Shown here: positions 1 through 6,929 of the stretch, in pieces
Layout: every line of letters begins with the position of its first letter
How positions within the stretch are numbered: the stretch's first letter is position 1
Origin: JALOAT01 sp050179875
GTDB lineage: Bacteria; Pseudomonadota; Gammaproteobacteria; Thiohalomonadales; Thiohalomonadaceae
DNA: 10,005 nucleotides
Assembly (NCBI GenBank): GCA_050179875.1
Contig: JBFXES010000108.1
Span: 1 to 10,005 of the forward strand
Direction of reading: 5' to 3'
Translations under genes and position numbers: made by a program
Notes under the pieces: generated by a model
What the model saw: only the letters and a program-made list of their open reading frames with translations
Database searches by the model: none
Told to the model about the DNA's origin: nothing

Positions 1-4
1 CTGA

Positions 5-913
5 ATGAAGGAAGATCGACCTAGTACCGCCGCCGACGAGCGGCCCCACCGAAGCTGGCTGGAACGACTCGGCCAGGTCCTGCAAGCCGAACCGAGGGAT
101 CGGGAAGAGCTCATCGAGATCCTGCGCGACGCCTATCGCCGCGGACTCATGGACGCCGATGCGCTGTCCATGACCGAGGGCGTGCTGGCCGTCTCGGAAA
201 TGCAGGTGCGCGACGTCATGGTGCCCCGCTCGCAGATGGCGGTGGTGGAGCGTGACGCCTCGCTCAAGGAATTCCTGCCCACCATCATCGAATCGGCGCA
301 CTCGCGCTACCCCGTGATCGGCGAAAGCCGCGACGAGGTCATCGGCATCCTGCTGGCCAAGGACCTGCTGCCCTTCGTGGCCCAGGGCGAGAACGCCCGC
401 TTCGACATCCGCGAGGTGCTGCGCCCGGCCTTCTTCGTGCCGGAGAGCAAGCGCCTGAACGTGTTGCTCAAGGAATTCCGCCAGAACCGCAACCACATGG
501 CCATCGTGGTGGACGAATACGGCGGCGTGGCGGGCCTGGTCACCATCGAGGACGTCATCGAGCAGATCGTCGGCGAGATCGAGGACGAGCACGACATCGA
601 CGAAGAGGACACCAACATCTTCGCCATGGGCAACGGCGAATACACCGTGCGCGCCCTCACCCCCATCGAGGACTTCAACGAAGAGGTCGGCACCGCCTTC
701 AGCGACGAGGAGTTCGACACCATCGGCGGACTGGTCATGAGCGCCTTCGGGCACTTGCCCAAGCGCGACGAGGAAGCCGTGATCGACGGTTACCGCTTCA
801 AGGTGCTGCGCGCGGACAACCGCCGCATCCACCTGCTGCACGTGGCCCGGGCGGTCGTCAGGGAAGGCGCCGGCGACGGCGCGGCGACCTCCGGTGAGCA
901 TCTCGCCAGCTGA
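5..913 (+). CDS. corC: CorC/YbeX-type CBS-pair protein (magnesium/cobalt efflux-associated)
   Basis: This 302-residue protein matches the CorC/YbeX family (E. coli about 292 aa), which is linked to Mg/Co efflux and, by gene context, to ribosome and envelope upkeep. It is a soluble form with no membrane DUF21 domain. The N-terminal part is charged. A first CBS motif starts near residue 68 (VRDVMVPRSQM) and runs to about 125. A second spans about 134-192 and includes VVDEYGGVAGLVTIEDVIEQ. The C-terminal CorC_HlyC domain is at about 208-285 (EFDTIGGLV). The ATG at 5 lies directly after a TGA (2-4) and overlaps another TGA (6-8), so an upstream gene, ybeY by usual synteny, could end here; the window does not show it. 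The gene overlaps lnt by 20 bp, which suggests coupled translation. The family call is secure; the transport role is known only from the family and is debated there. Confidence 0.95.
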   Translation: MKEDRPSTAADERPHRSWLERLGQVLQAEPRDREELIEILRDAYRRGLMDADALSMTEGVLAVSEMQVRDVMVPRSQMAVVERDASLKEFLPTIIESAHSRYPVIGESRDEVIGILLAKDLLPFVAQGENARFDIREVLRPAFFVPESKRLNVLLKEFRQNRNHMAIVVDEYGGVAGLVTIEDVIEQIVGEIEDEHDIDEEDTNIFAMGNGEYTVRALTPIEDFNEEVGTAFSDEEFDTIGGLVMSAFGHLPKRDEEAVIDGYRFKVLRADNRRIHLLHVARAVVREGAGDGAATSGEHLAS

Positions 914-2420
914 GTCCCCCTGGCGCGGCCACGCCGCGGCGCTCGCCGCGGGTGGCCTGTTGCCGCTGGCCTTCGCGCCGCTCCAGTTCTCGCCCCTCGC
1001 GTTCCTCGCCCTGGCAGTGTTGTTCGTGGTGGTGCGCACGGACGACGTCCGCCGCGGGTTCCTGCGCGGCTCCCTGTTCGGGCTGGGCGCCTTCGGCGTG
1101 GGCGTGTCCTGGGTCTACGTGGCCATCCACGATTTCGGTTTCACCTCCGCGCCCGTGGCCGCCGTGCTGACTGGGCTGTTCGTGGCCCTGTTCGCCCTCT
1201 ACACAGGCCTGTTCGGCGCCCTGGCGGCCTGGGTGGGCCGGCGCCTGACGGCGCCGCAGGCCCTGCTGTTCGCCATGCCGCTGCTATGGGTGGCCGTGGA
1301 GTGGTTTCGCGGCTGGTTCCTCAGCGGATTTCCCTGGCTGAGCGTGGGCTACAGCCAGATCGACACCCCGCTGGCGGGTTATGCCCCGGTGCTGGGCGTC
1401 TACGGCGTGAGCTGGCTGGCCGCCGTGAGCGCGGGCACCCTCGCGCAGCTGTGGCTGGTCCGCCGTGCGGCGTTGGCGCCCGTGGCGGGGTTGTTGCTGG
1501 CCGTCTGGGGATTGGGCCTGGCGCTCGGCGGCGTGCAATGGGTCGAACCCGAGGGCAAGCCCCTGCGCGTGGCTCTGGTCCAGGGCAATCTGCCGCAGCT
1601 TACCAAATGGGAGCCCGGGGCCATCGAACGACACCTGGCCACCTATGCCGACCTGACCCGACCGCTGCTGGGACGCGTGGACCTGGTGGCGTGGCCCGAG
1701 AACGCCGTCACCGTGTTCTACCAGGACCTGCGCGACAACTATTTCACCGCCCTCGCCGACGAGGCCCGGGCCGCCGGCACCGACGTGGTGCTCGGGGTGC
1801 CGCTGCTCGATGAGGATGGCGAGCGTTACTACACCACCATGATGGCCCTCACGAGCCGGCAGTTTCACCGCAAGTCACACCTGGTGCCCTTCGGCGAGTT
1901 CGTGCCGCTGGAGGCGTGGCTGCGCGGGCTCATCGGCTTCTTCGACCTGCCCATGTCCGGCTTCAGTCCCGGCGACCCTGCGCAGCCGCCGCTCGTGGTC
2001 GCGGGCCTGCCCGCCGCCGTGACCATCTGCTACGAGGACGCCTTCGGCGCCGAGGTCATCGGCCGCCTGCCCGCGGCGCGCCTGCTCATCAACGGCTCCA
2101 ACAACGCCTGGTACGGCGACTCCCTGGCCCCGCACCAGCACCTGCAGATCGCGCGCATGCGCAGCCTGGAGACGGGTCGCCCGCTGCTGCGTGTTACGAC
2201 CAACGGCATCTCCGCCCTCGTGGATCACCGCGGCGAGATCACCGCCCGCTCGCCCCAGTTCGAGACCTTCGTGCTGGACGGTGTCATCCAGCCCATGCGC
2301 GGCGCCACCCCTTACGTGCGCTGGGGCGACTATGCGATGCTCGCCCTGGTGACAGCCCTGGCCGGTGCATTGTGGTGGCGCGCTCGCGCCACCCGCGCCG
2401 CGGGCCTCGAATCCGTGTAG
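894..2420 (+). CDS. lnt: Apolipoprotein N-acyltransferase
   Basis: Lnt is the inner-membrane enzyme that adds the third acyl chain to the N-terminal cysteine of diacylated lipoproteins. At 508 aa the protein matches the family (E. coli 512). The first 220 residues are very hydrophobic, with several membrane segments (about 12-48, 58-112, 120-140, 163-215). A nitrilase-like periplasmic domain follows at about 225-470, then a last membrane helix near 482-498. The catalytic triad is visible: Glu269 in AWPEN, Lys327 in HRKSHLVPFGEF and Cys379 in TICYEDAFG. These correspond to E. coli E267, K335 and C387. I chose the GTG at 894 because it gives full family length; it lies inside the end of corC in another frame, so translation is probably coupled. 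The corC-lnt pair is conserved in Gammaproteobacteria. LptE, encoded further along, would be one of its substrates. Confidence 0.96.
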   Translation: MSISPAESPWRGHAAALAAGGLLPLAFAPLQFSPLAFLALAVLFVVVRTDDVRRGFLRGSLFGLGAFGVGVSWVYVAIHDFGFTSAPVAAVLTGLFVALFALYTGLFGALAAWVGRRLTAPQALLFAMPLLWVAVEWFRGWFLSGFPWLSVGYSQIDTPLAGYAPVLGVYGVSWLAAVSAGTLAQLWLVRRAALAPVAGLLLAVWGLGLALGGVQWVEPEGKPLRVALVQGNLPQLTKWEPGAIERHLATYADLTRPLLGRVDLVAWPENAVTVFYQDLRDNYFTALADEARAAGTDVVLGVPLLDEDGERYYTTMMALTSRQFHRKSHLVPFGEFVPLEAWLRGLIGFFDLPMSGFSPGDPAQPPLVVAGLPAAVTICYEDAFGAEVIGRLPAARLLINGSNNAWYGDSLAPHQHLQIARMRSLETGRPLLRVTTNGISALVDHRGEITARSPQFETFVLDGVIQPMRGATPYVRWGDYAMLALVTALAGALWWRARATRAAGLESV

Positions 2421-2448
2421 ACAGAAGAAGAACGGAAAGGGAACGTCC

Positions 2449-3303
2449 ATGCTCGCCAGCGACGTTGCGGCCGCCGATCCCTTGCGCGGCCTCGTCATCC
2501 CTCCCATGCCTGAATCCGTGCGCGTGATCCGCGAAGAACAGGCCAAGGCGGAGCCCGATGCCGCCCGCGTGCAGCGGGCCATCGAGGCGGACGTGGGCCT
2601 CGCGGCCGAGGTGCTGCGCGCGGCCAACTCCGCCGCGTTCGGCTTACGCCGCTCGGTCGGTTCCATACCCCATGCCATGCTTCTGCTCGGCATCCGCCCG
2701 GTGACGAACCTGGTCGCCACGGCGGCCCTGCGCGCCAGCATGGCGGGGCTGGGTCAGTTGCGGCTGGAGCGTTTCTGGGACGAGGCCGGGGACGTGGCGC
2801 TGGTGTGCGCGCAGGTGGCCCGTGAATTCACCGGGGTGTCCGCCGATACGGCCTACACCCTGGGCCTGTTCCATGACTGCGGCATCCCGCTGCTGCTCGC
2901 CCGCCATGCCGATTACGGCCGGCTCGTCCGGGAGGACGTGAACGCCGGCTGCAAGATCACCGAAGCCGAGACCCGTCACTTCGGACTGAACCACGCGGCG
3001 GTCGGCCACCACTTGGCGCGGCGCTGGCTGCTGCCGGAGGAGATCGGGCTGGCCATCCTGCACCATCACGCCTATCCGGAGGATGCCCTGACCGAAACCC
3101 TGCCCAACGAGGTGCGCACGCTGCTCGCCTTGCTGAAGGTCGGCGAGCACGTGAGTTCACGTTTCCGTCAGGTGGCGTTCCGTCGCATCGAAAGGGACGA
3201 GTGGGGAGCCGTCGCCGGGCCGGTATTGCAGCACCTGGCCATCGACGAACTGGAATTCGAAGACCTCTGCGATTCCCTCATCGACATGCTCGGGCGGCGC
3301 TGA
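2449..3303 (+). CDS. HDOD-domain signalling protein
   Basis: This 284-aa protein has an HDOD domain over about residues 13-205, with the family's IPPMPESV-like opening, a helical region (AANSAAFGLRRSVGSIPHAMLLLGI) and LFHDCGIPLLLA, in which His142-Asp143 are kept. A second histidine-rich stretch reads LNHAAVGHHLARRW and ILHHH. HDOD proteins are regulatory scaffolds related to HD phosphohydrolases and usually lack their catalytic activity. No receiver, GGDEF or EAL domain is attached, so this is a stand-alone form whose partner cannot be told from sequence. I chose the ATG at 2449 because a purine-rich AAAGGGAA lies 7-14 bases upstream. The open frame reaches back to 2365, but that part lies inside lnt. 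The gap to lnt is 28 bp, so it is probably co-transcribed with corC-lnt. It is not part of the usual corC-lnt core. Domain call is firm, function unknown. Confidence 0.9.
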   Translation: MLASDVAAADPLRGLVIPPMPESVRVIREEQAKAEPDAARVQRAIEADVGLAAEVLRAANSAAFGLRRSVGSIPHAMLLLGIRPVTNLVATAALRASMAGLGQLRLERFWDEAGDVALVCAQVAREFTGVSADTAYTLGLFHDCGIPLLLARHADYGRLVREDVNAGCKITEAETRHFGLNHAAVGHHLARRWLLPEEIGLAILHHHAYPEDALTETLPNEVRTLLALLKVGEHVSSRFRQVAFRRIERDEWGAVAGPVLQHLAIDELEFEDLCDSLIDMLGRR

Positions 3304-3370
3304 AGACGCGCCGGGGGAGTATCGCGGACTGCTGTGTTCACACTGACGACCTTCCGTGGTCCTTCCCTGC

Positions 3371-3883
3371 TTACCCGAGCGTCCGGCGGAAGTCGGTGCC
3401 GCCGCAGCGGGGGCACGGGGGAATGTGGGCGGCGCGGCGCATCACCAATTCGTTGCCGCAGCTCTTGCACACCAGCGTGCCCGGTCCGGTCACCTCGCCG
3501 CTGTGCCACTCGCCCACCGCCTCGGCTTCCAGGTGCAGCCGCTCCAGTTCCACCTTGGTGCGATCGGCCGCCTGCAGGAACAGCCCGGCCAGGGTGCGCT
3601 CGATGAGTTCCACGTCGAAGCGCAGCCAGCCGCCCAGTTCCTCCCCCGAATCCTTCAGGAATTTGCCGGCGTCCTCCAGGTCGCGGCGCAGGTAGTAGGC
3701 CACGCGCTCGGCCTCGTCGCGGGTGAGTTCGCCCAACTCGGCGGCGGTGTCACGGGCGCGCTCGAGCGCGTGCTTGAGGGCGGGGCCGGTCTCGTGCTCC
3801 ACGTCCTGCACGAAGCCCTGCACCCGTTCCAGCATGCGTTCGTAGGCGTCGGCAAGGCGGTGTTTGTTGTCCTGTTCGCTCAC
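3371..3883 (-). CDS. YbeL-like zinc-ribbon protein (DUF1451 type)
   Basis: This 170-aa protein is mostly charged and helical up to about residue 125, probably coiled-coil in part. It ends in a zinc ribbon with Cys139/Cys142 and Cys157/Cys160 (VCKSCG and CPRCGG). The segments ELTRDEAERVAYYLRRDLED and HSGEVTGPGTLVCKSCG resemble E. coli YbeL, which from memory also lies next to leuS in E. coli; that synteny supports the call. The biochemical role of the family is not known. I chose the GTG at 3883 because GGAG lies about 7 bases upstream on the coding strand. A longer frame could begin at a TTG at 3937, but that overlaps a candidate promoter and has no ribosome site. The gene converges with the HDOD gene (67-bp gap, no clear terminator) and diverges from leuS. 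Confidence 0.85.
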   Translation of the reverse strand: MSEQDNKHRLADAYERMLERVQGFVQDVEHETGPALKHALERARDTAAELGELTRDEAERVAYYLRRDLEDAGKFLKDSGEELGGWLRFDVELIERTLAGLFLQAADRTKVELERLHLEAEAVGEWHSGEVTGPGTLVCKSCGNELVMRRAAHIPPCPRCGGTDFRRTLG

Positions 3884-3908
3884 GGCGGTCTCCAGCGGCT
3901 TTTCAGCT

Positions 3909-3937
3909 AGTGTGAACGAGCGGCACGGGCGTGCCAA
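3909..3937 (-). promoter_or_regulatory. Candidate sigma70-like promoter for the YbeL-like gene
   Basis: On the minus strand TTGGCA (3937-3932) matches the -35 consensus at 5 of 6 positions. It is followed after 17 bases by CACACT (3914-3909), a weak -10 with 3 of 6 matches. The predicted start of transcription near 3902 would leave a leader of about 19 bases before the GTG at 3883. This is read by eye only; the -10 is poor. Confidence 0.3.
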
Positions 3938-3950
3938 CCGGATGTGACAA

Positions 3951-4126
3951 CGCGGAGGCCGCGGAGGCGCAAAGGACGCGGAGAATCATTGCCAAGACGG
4001 CGATTCCGGTTGTCGGCGGTCAAGCCCAGCGCGGCGCGAGGTCACTCCGGCGTCAGAAAACGTGGCAGATGACAGTATCACAAATACGGGTTGCTCCGCG
4101 TCCTCCGCGCCTCCGCGTTCTCCGCG
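3951..4126. repeat. Inverted-repeat element with arms of tandem CGCGGAGG-like units
   Basis: The left arm (3951-3983) and right arm (4094-4126) are near-complementary. The inner 24 bases (3960-3983 against 4094-4117) match at 22 of 24 positions, and the outer 7 bases (CGCGGAG at 3951, CTCCGCG at 4120) match fully. Each arm is itself a run of 8-9-base units: CGCGGAGG, CGCGGAGG, CGCAAAGG, CGCGGAGA on the left. The arms enclose a 110-base spacer that is less GC-rich in places and encodes nothing I recognise. The element fills much of the divergent gap between the YbeL-like gene and leuS. It resembles the dispersed GCGGAG/GCAGAG-type repeats seen between genes in various bacteria; whether this genome has more copies cannot be seen here. 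Confidence 0.75.
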
Positions 4127-4146
4127 CATTCCTCGAGTCGGGTTTC

Positions 4147-4176
4147 TTGGTGGCACCTCGGCTCCTACGGTATCCT
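4147..4176 (+). promoter_or_regulatory. Candidate sigma70-like promoter for leuS
   Basis: TTGGTG (4147-4152) and TATCCT (4171-4176) are separated by 18 bases, giving partial matches to both -35 (TTG kept) and -10 (4 of 6). The predicted start near 4183 would give a leader of about 47 bases before the leuS GTG. It lies just after the inverted-repeat element and in the only AT-richer stretch before leuS. Read by eye; moderate to low support. Confidence 0.3.
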
Positions 4177-4192
4177 TAACGGCTTTTCAGGA

Positions 4193-4207
4193 GGCCGGGA
4201 GACGGCC
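4193..4207 (+). promoter_or_regulatory. Small hairpin in the leuS leader
   Basis: GGCCG (4193-4197) and CGGCC (4203-4207) form a perfect 5-bp GC stem with a GGAGA loop. It sits 13 bases before the GGAGG ribosome site (4221-4225) of leuS. A competing pairing AGGC (4192-4195) with GCCT (4215-4218) is possible. Such short stems are common by chance in DNA this GC-rich, so a regulatory role is only a possibility. Confidence 0.2.
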
Positions 4208-4229
4208 CATTCCAGCCTTTGGAGGCGGT

Positions 4230-6929
4230 GTGAACGAGCATTACGAACCGCAAGCGATCGAGCGTGACGTGCAGCAGCAGTGGGAGGCCGCGCGGGCCTT
4301 CCAGGTGAGCGAGGACCCGGGCAGGGAGAAGTTCTATTGCCTGTCCATGTTCCCCTATCCGAGTGGCCGGCTGCACATGGGCCACGTGCGCAACTACACC
4401 ATCGGCGACGTGATCACCCGTTACCAGCGCATGCTGGGCAAGAACGTGTTGCAGCCCATGGGCTGGGACGCCTTCGGCCTGCCCGCGGAAAACGCCGCCA
4501 TGAAGAACGGCGTGCCGCCCGCGCAGTGGACCTACGACAACATCGCCTACATGAAGATGCAGCTGAAGTCCCTGGGCTTCGCCATCGACTGGGAGCGCGA
4601 GGTCGCCACCTGCTCGCCCGATTACTACCGCTGGAACCAGTGGCTGTTCCTGCGCATGCTCGAGAAGGGCATTGTCTACCGCAAGACCGGCACCGTGAAC
4701 TGGGACCCGGTGGACCAGACCGTGCTCGCCAACGAACAGGTGATCGACGGCCGCGGCTGGCGTACCGGTGCGCTGGTGGAGAAGCGCGAGATCCCCATGT
4801 ACTACATGGCGATCACCGGCTATGCGGAAGAGCTGCTGGCCGATCTCGACACCCTGCCAGGCTGGCCCGAGCAGGTGAAGCTGATGCAGAAGAACTGGAT
4901 CGGCAAGAGCCACGGCGTGCGTGTCGGGTTCCCCCACGACATCGACGGCGGCGGCGTCCTGTGGGTGTTCACCACCCGCGCCGATACCCTCATGGGCGCC
5001 ACCTACGTGGCCGTGGCCGCGGAACATCCGCTGGCCCTCCACGCCGCCAAGTCCAACCCGGCGCTGGCCGCCTTCATCGAGGAATGCAAGAAGGGCGGCA
5101 CCACCGAGGCGGAGATCGCCACCCAGGAAAAGAAGGGGATGGCCACCGGCCTCACCGTGACGCACCCGCTCACGGGCGAGCAGCTGCCGCTGTGGGTGGG
5201 CAACTACGTGCTCATGGGTTACGGCGAAGGCGCGGTCATGGCGGTGCCGGCCCACGACGCGCGTGACTTCGAGTTCGCAAGTAAGTACCAGCTCCCCATT
5301 CGACCGGTAATTGCACCCAGAGAAGCGTTTACGGGCGCGTTCGGCGTAGGTGAATCCTTGAAGGATACCTACGCAAGCATGAAGCCCATGCTTGTAGATA
5401 CGTCTTGGTTTGACGCGACTCGGTGGAATGATAAGTACGCGGAACCAGGATATGTTTTCGGAGTTGGCGCGCCGTTCGAAGGTTTGAACGGCCTATCTTC
5501 AGCCGAAGCGGTTGATTACATCGCAGAGCAGTTGGGGCAGGCGAACCTGGGCGAGAAGAAGGTCACCTGGCGCCTGCGCGACTGGGGCATTTCGCGCCAG
5601 CGCTACTGGGGCACGCCCATCCCCATGATCAAGTGCGCCCGGTGCGGCGACGTGCCGGTGCCCGACGATCAGCTCCCCGTGGTGCTGCCCGAACACCTGG
5701 TGCCGGACGGCTCGGGCAACCCGTTGGCCAAGTCGCCGGAATTTTTGAATTGCACCTGTCCCAAGTGCGGCGGTGCGGCCCAGCGCGAGACCGACACCAT
5801 GGACACCTTCGTGGACTCGTCCTGGTATTTCTTCCGCTATTGCTCGCCGGGTGCCGGGGTCATGGTGGACGAGCGCGCCGATTACTGGATGCCGGTGGAC
5901 CAGTACATCGGCGGCATCGAGCATGCCATCCTGCACCTGCTCTATTCGCGCTTCTGGACCAAGGTGATGCGCGACCTGGGGCTCACCAGGACCCGCGAGC
6001 CCTTCGCCAACCTGCTCACCCAGGGCATGGTCCTGAACCACATCTTCTTCCGCAAGGGCGCGGCAGGCGGCATCGAGTACTTCCCGCCCGATGAGGTGGA
6101 GGTGACCCGCGACGAGCAGGGCAGGATCGTCTCCGTCAAGGCCAGGGCCGACGGCCAGCCCGTGGAATACGGCGGCATCGGCACCATGTCCAAGTCCAAG
6201 CTCAACGGCGTGGACCCGCAGGCGCTCATCGAGAAATACGGCGCCGACACCGCGCGTACCTTCATGATGTTCGCGGCGCCGCCCGAGGCCTCGCTGGAGT
6301 GGAACGACTCGGCGGTGGAAGGCATCTACCGTTTCCTGCGCCGCATCTACGGCTTCGCCCGCGACAACCGCGAGGCCATCGCGCGCGGCCGCGACGCTGC
6401 GGATGCGCTGGCCCAGGCCACGGGCGCGCAGAAGGACGCGCGCCGCGCGGTGCACGAGAACCTGCGCCAGGCCCTCGCCGACTTCGGCAAGTACCAGTTC
6501 AACACCGTGGTGGCGGGCTGCATGAAGATGCTCAACGCCCTCACCGATCTGAAGGCCGACGCCGGCGCGCAAGCGGCCCACGAGGCGGTGAGCGCCGAGG
6601 GCTTCTCCCTGCTGCTGCGCCTGCTCTCGCCCATCGCGCCCCATCTCACCCAACACCTGTGGTCGGAGCTGGGCTACGGCGCAGACATCCTCACGGCCGC
6701 CTGGCCGCAGGTGGACGAAGGCGCGCTCCAGCGCGACAGCATCGACCTGGTGGTGCAGGTGAACGGCAAGGTGCGCGGCCAGATCAGCGTGCCCGCGGGT
6801 GCGGACAAGGCCGCCATCGAGGCGGCGGCCATCGCCGACGCCAACGTGCAGCGCTTCGTGGAGGGCAAGCCCATCGCGAAGGTGATCGTGGTGCCGGGCC
6901 GCTTGGTGAACGTGGTGGTAAAGGGATGA
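4230..6929 (+). CDS. leuS: Leucyl-tRNA synthetase with an enlarged, mosaic editing domain
   Basis: LeuRS charges tRNA-Leu with leucine and edits wrong products. Class I motifs are present: HMGH at residues 49-52 and a KMSKS-type loop written TMSKS at 652-656. The CP1 editing domain keeps the Thr-rich TTRADT (248-253) and HDARD with Asp346 (E. coli D345). A zinc-ribbon-like part has Cys469/Cys472 and Cys510/Cys513, and a C-terminal RNA-binding domain ends in VNGKVRGQ and KVIVVPGRLVNVV. I chose the GTG at 4230, with GGAGG 4 bases upstream, which starts NEHYEPQAIE; the open frame back to 4062 is not LeuRS-like and crosses the repeat element. The protein is 899 aa against 860 in E. coli. Most of the extra length lies between FASKY and RLRDWG, where about 105 residues replace about 74. 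That part (about 350-436) has low GC and foreign-looking codon use. The gene overlaps lptE by ATGA. Confidence 0.96.
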   Translation: MNEHYEPQAIERDVQQQWEAARAFQVSEDPGREKFYCLSMFPYPSGRLHMGHVRNYTIGDVITRYQRMLGKNVLQPMGWDAFGLPAENAAMKNGVPPAQWTYDNIAYMKMQLKSLGFAIDWEREVATCSPDYYRWNQWLFLRMLEKGIVYRKTGTVNWDPVDQTVLANEQVIDGRGWRTGALVEKREIPMYYMAITGYAEELLADLDTLPGWPEQVKLMQKNWIGKSHGVRVGFPHDIDGGGVLWVFTTRADTLMGATYVAVAAEHPLALHAAKSNPALAAFIEECKKGGTTEAEIATQEKKGMATGLTVTHPLTGEQLPLWVGNYVLMGYGEGAVMAVPAHDARDFEFASKYQLPIRPVIAPREAFTGAFGVGESLKDTYASMKPMLVDTSWFDATRWNDKYAEPGYVFGVGAPFEGLNGLSSAEAVDYIAEQLGQANLGEKKVTWRLRDWGISRQRYWGTPIPMIKCARCGDVPVPDDQLPVVLPEHLVPDGSGNPLAKSPEFLNCTCPKCGGAAQRETDTMDTFVDSSWYFFRYCSPGAGVMVDERADYWMPVDQYIGGIEHAILHLLYSRFWTKVMRDLGLTRTREPFANLLTQGMVLNHIFFRKGAAGGIEYFPPDEVEVTRDEQGRIVSVKARADGQPVEYGGIGTMSKSKLNGVDPQALIEKYGADTARTFMMFAAPPEASLEWNDSAVEGIYRFLRRIYGFARDNREAIARGRDAADALAQATGAQKDARRAVHENLRQALADFGKYQFNTVVAGCMKMLNALTDLKADAGAQAAHEAVSAEGFSLLLRLLSPIAPHLTQHLWSELGYGADILTAAWPQVDEGALQRDSIDLVVQVNGKVRGQISVPAGADKAAIEAAAIADANVQRFVEGKPIAKVIVVPGRLVNVVVKG
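5345..5394. repeat. Two adjacent perfect-stem hairpins within the leuS patch
   Basis: The first hairpin pairs CGTAGGT (5345-5351) with ACCTACG (5367-5373); inside it ATCCTT (5354-5359) faces AAGGAT (5361-5366) after a GA bulge. The second begins at the next base: CAAGCATG (5374-5381) pairs with CATGCTTG (5387-5394) around a 5-base loop. They encode about residues 372-389 of LeuRS, the part without a clear counterpart in E. coli. Confidence 0.6.
5471..5492. repeat. Third hairpin in the leuS patch
   Basis: GCCGTTC (5471-5477) pairs perfectly with GAACGGC (5486-5492) around an 8-base centre that can pair slightly further. It overlaps the AscI-like palindrome GGCGCGCC (5466-5473). It lies in the low-GC patch, in codons for the APFEGLNG part. 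Confidence 0.45.

Larger units (their letters stand above)
5277..5537 (+). other. Compositionally foreign patch inside leuS (editing domain)
   Basis: By hand count, 5281-5520 has 126 G+C of 240 (about 52%), against 42 of 60 just before (5221-5280) and 41 of 60 just after (5521-5580). Inside, codons such as GTA, AGA, CGA, GGA, CTA, GAT and TTT appear together, while the rest of leuS almost always ends codons in C or G. The change is sharp at both sides and the reading frame is kept. The encoded residues (about 350-436) begin and end LeuRS-like (KYQLPIRPVI; GLSSAEAVDYIAEQLG). The middle is longer than in E. coli, and the usual NSG-x-x-x-GL motif reads GVGAPFEGL. This suggests a segment replaced by recombination or an in-frame insertion. 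Confidence 0.75.

Noticed and set aside
2365..2448. Earlier start for the HDOD gene inside lnt
   Set aside because: It would overlap lnt by 56 bases and adds a non-HDOD sequence; the ATG at 2449 has a purine-rich ribosome site.
3304..3370. Terminator between the convergent HDOD and YbeL-like genes
   Set aside because: Only a tiny GTGTTCACAC palindrome was seen, with no strong stem and no T-run on either strand.
3884..3937. TTG start for the YbeL-like gene
   Set aside because: TTG at 3937 lacks a ribosome site and overlaps a promoter candidate; the GTG at 3883 has GGAG upstream and gives a YbeL-like length.
3931..4179. 82-residue open frame in the leuS upstream region
   Set aside because: It is a translation of the GC-rich repeat arms (AEAAEAQRTRR and PRPPRLRVLR) with no ribosome site and no codon bias of a gene.
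4062..4229. N-terminal extension of leuS by 56 residues from an ATG at 4062
   Set aside because: The extension is low-complexity, crosses the inverted-repeat arm and the promoter candidate, and has no LeuRS similarity; the GTG at 4230 has GGAGG in front and a typical LeuRS start.
4176..6656. Long antisense frames over leuS (4176-5255 and 5499-6656)
   Set aside because: They mirror the third-position GC bias of leuS. Their translations are His/Val/Ala/Gly-rich and match no family.
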